A DNA stretch of 64,000 nucleotides. Source: Gavia stellata. Its lineage: Eukaryota; Chordata; Aves; Gaviiformes; Gaviidae. Positions 61,112 to 64,000 of this stretch are shown one piece after another. Made by a program: the position numbers and the translations under genes. The notes under the pieces were generated by a model. The model saw nothing but the letters and a program-made list of their open reading frames with translations, had not been told where the DNA came from and did no database searches. How positions within the stretch are numbered: the first letter of the stretch is position 1; the number at the start of each line of letters is the position of its first letter. The DNA is taken from contig NC_082619.1 in NCBI RefSeq assembly GCF_030936135.1, positions 6,451,208 to 6,515,207 on the forward strand, read 5' to 3'.

Positions 61112-61131
61112 GGGGGGGGCCCTTCCCCCCC
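61112..61131. repeat. G8/C7 hairpin
   Basis: Eight G residues (61112-61119) are followed by CCCTT and then seven C residues, flanked by T and A. The arms pair perfectly into a short GC stem. Homopolymers of this kind are prone to sequencing error, so the exact length is uncertain. Confidence 0.7.
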
Positions 61132-61490
61132 ACCTTGTAAAAACTCTAAAGGGGGTGGGGCTGCAATTTTCACTTCTACAGTAGTAGACGTCAGGCTGGA
61201 ACCTATCTCGTGCGTTTGGGGTTTGGGAGGGCGTACGGGTTTGGGGGTGGTTGTTATTATTATTTTAGTGTTTAATTTTTATTGATTTTTTTATTTTATT
61301 GTTTAATTTGTATTTTCTTTAATGCTTTTATTATTATTTTTGAGCTGTTATGTTGTGTTTTACTTGAACAGACTTAGAGTAGGTGATTCCTTGCAGAGAG
61401 GTGGATGCCTTCATCTGCAGCCATACAGCAGTCTTTACCTGAACTGTCCCCAGTTAAAAGATACCACCATGCAAGTGGTGTAAATCATCT

Positions 61491-61496
61491 TTTATT
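61491..61496 (-). terminator. possible poly(A) signal of a convergent - strand gene
   Basis: TTTATT on the + strand reads AATAAA on the - strand, about 2.3 kb downstream of the candidate - strand exon at the window edge. A single hexamer is weak evidence. The call rests on its placement after that exon and before the gene-free DNA. Confidence 0.35.
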
Positions 61497-61529
61497 CTGA
61501 GGCTTCTCCACTTGTACCTGTTACAACTC

Positions 61530-61739
61530 TACAACAAGAGAAAACATACATACAACAAGAGAAAACATACATACAACAAGAGAAAACATACATACAACAA
61601 GAGAAAACATACATACAACAAGAGAAAACATACATACAACAAGAGAAAACATACATACAACAAGAGAAAACATACATACAACAAGAGAAAACATACATAC
61701 AACAAGAGAAAACATACATACAACAAGAGAAAACATACA
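61530..61739. repeat. 10-copy perfect 21-bp minisatellite
   Basis: A 21-base unit (tacaacaagag followed by aaaacataca) is repeated ten times head to tail without a visible substitution. Because 21 is a multiple of three, several frames stay open on both strands. One reads Thr-Tyr-Asn-Lys-Arg-Lys-His over and over; the other strand gives a Cys-Met-Tyr-Val-Phe-Ser-Cys repeat. I treat these frames as by-products of the repeat, not as proteins. Perfect identity suggests recent expansion or ongoing homogenisation. Confidence 0.97.
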
Positions 61740-62002
61740 ACACTTAAAACACTGAATAAAAGCTTTCTGTCAAAAGAAGAAGAGATGGATTTCTCCTCCT
61801 TCGCTCACTCTTTACCCCTGCAGAGCTAAAAAAACAGCTTTACAGTCATCTTTATACCTCCCTTGCTGTCTGATAGACAGTACAGTCTCCAGCACTGCTC
61901 TTAAGCCTGGTCCAAAATATAAACTAGTCTCTACATAAGAGGAATCAAGCAATACATGAGCTCACACAAGTCTCAGCCCATCAGCTCAAAGTGATAATTG
62001 AT

Positions 62003-62026
62003 CAATTAGTTAATCAATTAGTTAAT
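62003..62026. repeat. 12-bp tandem duplication
   Basis: CAATTAGTTAAT occurs twice in direct succession, flanked by further TTAATTAA-like bases. This is a short AT-rich duplication near the minisatellite. Confidence 0.85.
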
Positions 62027-62370
62027 TAAGCAAACTGCTACAGACACAGCTCCAGGACCTAAGCTGTGAAGTACATTTCCAGTCCTTTGTCTTTTTGCCA
62101 TTTAAATCTAAATTTTACCCACGCTACAGAACAACATCAGCTAGCTCTAACTGTAGACACACAGATGCACGGTAACTTAGTTTTGCTTCGGTCATTAAGA
62201 AAAAAGAGCAGCTGAGCTTTTTCCATTCTTCTGCATTGGATCCTCTCGGAAAGACAGGGTAGGTGCACGATTTTAGGCCGACTCCTCTTCTCTGGTTGCG
62301 TCTTCTGTAACAAGGAGTTTTGTTGCAGCGTTAATTTAAAGCAGAACTATGGTGCCGTGGCAGCAGAGAG

Positions 62371-62412
62371 CAAAAACTTTTTACTTAAACCCAAAAACTT
62401 TTTACTTAAACC
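62371..62412. repeat. two-copy 21-bp tandem duplication
   Basis: A 21-base unit beginning caaaaactttttacttaaac is present twice without change. It has the same period as the minisatellite about 0.6 kb away, but the sequence is unrelated. Confidence 0.9.
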
Positions 62413-62523
62413 ACTACTGGTCAGACACAGAAGAATACCAGATTGGTTGGTCTAAGACAAGTATTTTGAATTTAAAGGCAGGCTAAATCAGTTTTGTAAG
62501 AGTTTAAGCATAAAACTTTCTGG

Positions 62524-62701
62524 TTAGGTGACACTGCTGGGGCCCAAGCTGTAGTTAAGAGCCAGACATCTCCCGCAAGCCTTTCGCTTGAGCCATGCCA
62601 CAGCTTCTCCAGGGAAGTCTTTCAGACAAATGCTGGCAAGGGCTGGGTTTTGGTCATTGGGTTGCAAATGGAGGCTCCCAGTGAGGAGGAAACAGAGCTG
62701 C
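62524..62701 (-). CDS. possible last exon of an unidentified - strand gene
   Basis: The - strand frame here ends in a stop at 62524-62526 and reads LQPNDQNPALASICLKDFPG then EAVAWLKRKACGRCLALNYS and LGPSSVT. On the - strand it is preceded by a long T/C tract (opposite 62725-62760) and by AG dinucleotides near 62702. One of these, GTGCAG|CTC, gives phase 0, which would fit the phase-0 donor of the candidate exon at 63784. I do not recognise the protein. It could equally be a chance frame in a 3'UTR. Confidence 0.2.
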
Positions 62702-63783
62702 ACTGCATCCATCAGATGCCTTTAGCCCACAGGGAGGGGAAAAAAAAAAAAAAAGCCCCAAACCCAACAAAACAGACATTTTTTTCCACCCTCACATCTC
62801 GGTGGTGGTACTCACCGGGTGATGGAGCAGTTGAAGTGACACTGGTAGCACATATTAGGCAGTCAGGTCAGCAAAAGAGATGTGCCACAAATACGCTGCA
62901 AATCAAGTGACAGGTTATCCAATAGATTCACAAATAAAGCCATCTTTCTACTAAGCTCACACATCAAAGCGGGCACTACAGACATTTTATTTTCCAACAG
63001 CATCACCCTGTCTAGAGAAATGAGGGGCAATTACAGTCCTCGGGGGAGGAAGGCTGGGAGGTGAGTAAGAGGCAACTGCTGTTCTTTCATCATCACAGCA
63101 CCAGTTGGAGAGAATAGCTAATAAAAGCTATTCCAGTTTTTGATACATTATTAAGGGCTTGAGCTGCGTTTCTAAGCTGTGCTGGCAGCTCATCATTTAA
63201 TCCAGGTAGCCCATGTCCATGCCCCAATATCACCACACATTGTTATTTCTACCCAGCACATGCATTCAAAACAGATCCTGGAGAAGGTAAGCCCTAACAA
63301 TCATACTAAGCATTTAGAACAACCTTTCTTTATGTTTATACACAACCTCTCACACCTCGGGCCATGCAATAAGCCAGAAGCCCAAGACAGGAGCCGCAGA
63401 GATAAGCCTGACTGCTGTGCAGTTGGGGACTCGGAGGATGACCTCGGGTTTGCTGAGGACAAAAGGCTTGCCAGATTTTAGCAGTTGCATCAAGATGTTT
63501 TCAGACTTCTTTAAGCAAAACAGTAGGATGGGGTAGTTACAAAGTTATTGGACTCCACTTTGCTATATGGAAATGTCGAAAGCGGTTACCACCACTCTTG
63601 GTGCACGCATCTGTTCCCTGGCTGCCTACTGTGTTTCATTGCCTTGATCTTTACACCGTCAACGCACCAACTGCTGAGCAGTAGTTGGGGAAAGCTGACA
63701 GGGCTCTGTCTCGCTGACGTTCCTCCTACGCCTATCCACGTGCAGCTGAGCTCTACCGAGGAGTGACAAGGGCAGGGACTTAC

Positions 63784-64000
63784 CTGAAGCCACCGAGGAA
63801 AACAGCCTCTCTCAGCCAGATGTTGACCTGGGACCATCTCGGGTGACCAACGGTACTGTACTGGTCCAGTGTCAACGGTGCTTCCCGTGGTGAGAAGGAT
63901 TCTCTTGTTGAACTTCAAAATGCCCCACAGAACCAGCGCAAGTAGGTAGCTCAAGACCAACCTGGGCAGGTAGACACAACGCGTGAACTTCACCACGTCT
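63784..64000 (-). CDS. partial exon of an unidentified membrane-anchored protein
   Basis: On the - strand an open frame enters from the window edge and runs 72 codons to a consensus donor, CTTCAG|gtaagt (donor at 63783-63778, phase 0). The peptide has a basic start (VVKFTRCVYLPR), a hydrophobic stretch LVLSYLLALVLWGILKF, then a polar part containing RILLTTGSTVDTGPVQYRWS and PRWLQ. This is the layout of a type II membrane protein with a short cytoplasmic end, such as a Golgi enzyme, but the family is not recognised. No ATG is seen before the hydrophobic part, so the start lies outside the window or the exon is internal. It is transcribed toward APLP2 (convergent). Confidence 0.4.

Larger units (their letters stand above)
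54185..61470. other. downstream intergenic DNA, no gene firmly supported
   Basis: This begins after the APLP2 poly(A) site. The part around 55700-59700 is richer in G+C and CpG than the introns. It carries overlapping open frames on both strands, the longest of 210 codons at 58219-58851 on the - strand. None matches a family I recognise. In mammals ST14 follows APLP2 on the same strand; I found no CUB, LDL-receptor or trypsin-like exon here. An AT-rich tract follows at 61250-61340. Confidence 0.55.
61470..63783 (-). other. putative 3'UTR and introns of the convergent gene; otherwise nothing clear
   Basis: Between the inverted poly(A) signal and the edge exon I see the minisatellite, two small tandem duplications, an A-rich run at 62741-62755 and one possible last exon. 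If the - strand gene is real, most of this is its 3'UTR and one or more introns. No other coding segment is supported on either strand. Confidence 0.35.

Noticed and set aside
61492..61829. Repeat proteins encoded by the minisatellite on either strand
   Set aside because: The frames stay open only because the repeat unit is 21 bases; there is no conserved flanking coding sequence and several overlapping frames are equally open.
54185..64000. ST14 (matriptase) exons expected by mammalian gene order
   Set aside because: No CUB, LDL-receptor class A or trypsin-like peptide is seen in any frame, so ST14 is either beyond the window or moved.
1..64000. CRISPR arrays, bacterial operons, tRNA or rRNA genes, intact retroviruses
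   Set aside because: The window shows spliced vertebrate gene structure throughout; no spaced direct-repeat array, cloverleaf, rRNA or long retroviral frames were seen.

Overview
This window is vertebrate nuclear DNA and is dominated by one complete gene, APLP2 (amyloid beta precursor-like protein 2), on the + strand. The coding parts of 18 exons can be placed at base level, from a start codon at 5973 to a stop at 52699-52701. Together they give 2274 nt and a 757-residue protein. Every junction is GT-AG and the frame closes across all 17 introns. The organism is most likely a bird, or failing that another sauropsid. The signs are short fragments typical of CR1 LINE 3' ends (about 32954 and, reversed, about 59619), two old MIR-like SINE remnants, low overall repeat content and compact introns. 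The species cannot be named from this.

Layout: 1-5560 is gene-free upstream DNA with one perfect AT-rich hairpin. 5560-6420 is a CpG-island promoter without a TATA box, with GC boxes, two inverted CCAAT boxes and a CRE-like site. It runs into exon 1, which encodes the signal peptide. Intron 1 is 23.4 kb and holds no supported gene. Exons 2-18 lie between 29484 and 52701, followed by a 3'UTR of about 1.5 kb with a poly(A) signal at 54159-54164. 54185-61470 is intergenic, with a GC-richer part (about 55700-59700) that carries several unexplained open frames. From about 61470 to the right edge there are signs of a second, convergent gene on the - strand: a coding-like exon with a consensus donor (63784 to the window edge), a possible last exon, and an inverted poly(A) signal at 61491-61496. 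The same stretch contains a perfect 10-copy 21-bp minisatellite.

APLP2 is a type I membrane glycoprotein. Its exons follow the domains: signal peptide (exon 1), E1 growth-factor-like and copper-binding subdomains (exons 2-5), acidic region (exons 5-6), an optional Kunitz inhibitor cassette (exon 7), the helical E2 domain (exons 8-13), a juxtamembrane linker with a 36-nt optional microexon (exon 14), the membrane segment (exon 17), and a cytoplasmic tail with the YENPTY sorting motif (exons 17-18). Exons 7 and 14 are both multiples of three with symmetric phase-1 borders, so both can be skipped in frame. Skipping exon 14 creates an acidic-Gly-Ser-Gly sequence of the kind that carries chondroitin sulfate in mammalian APLP2.

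No new enzyme system, mobile island or defence locus is visible. The best second-look items are splice-choice details inside APLP2, the unidentified - strand gene at the right edge, the minisatellite cluster next to it, and the long open frames in the GC-richer intergenic block.
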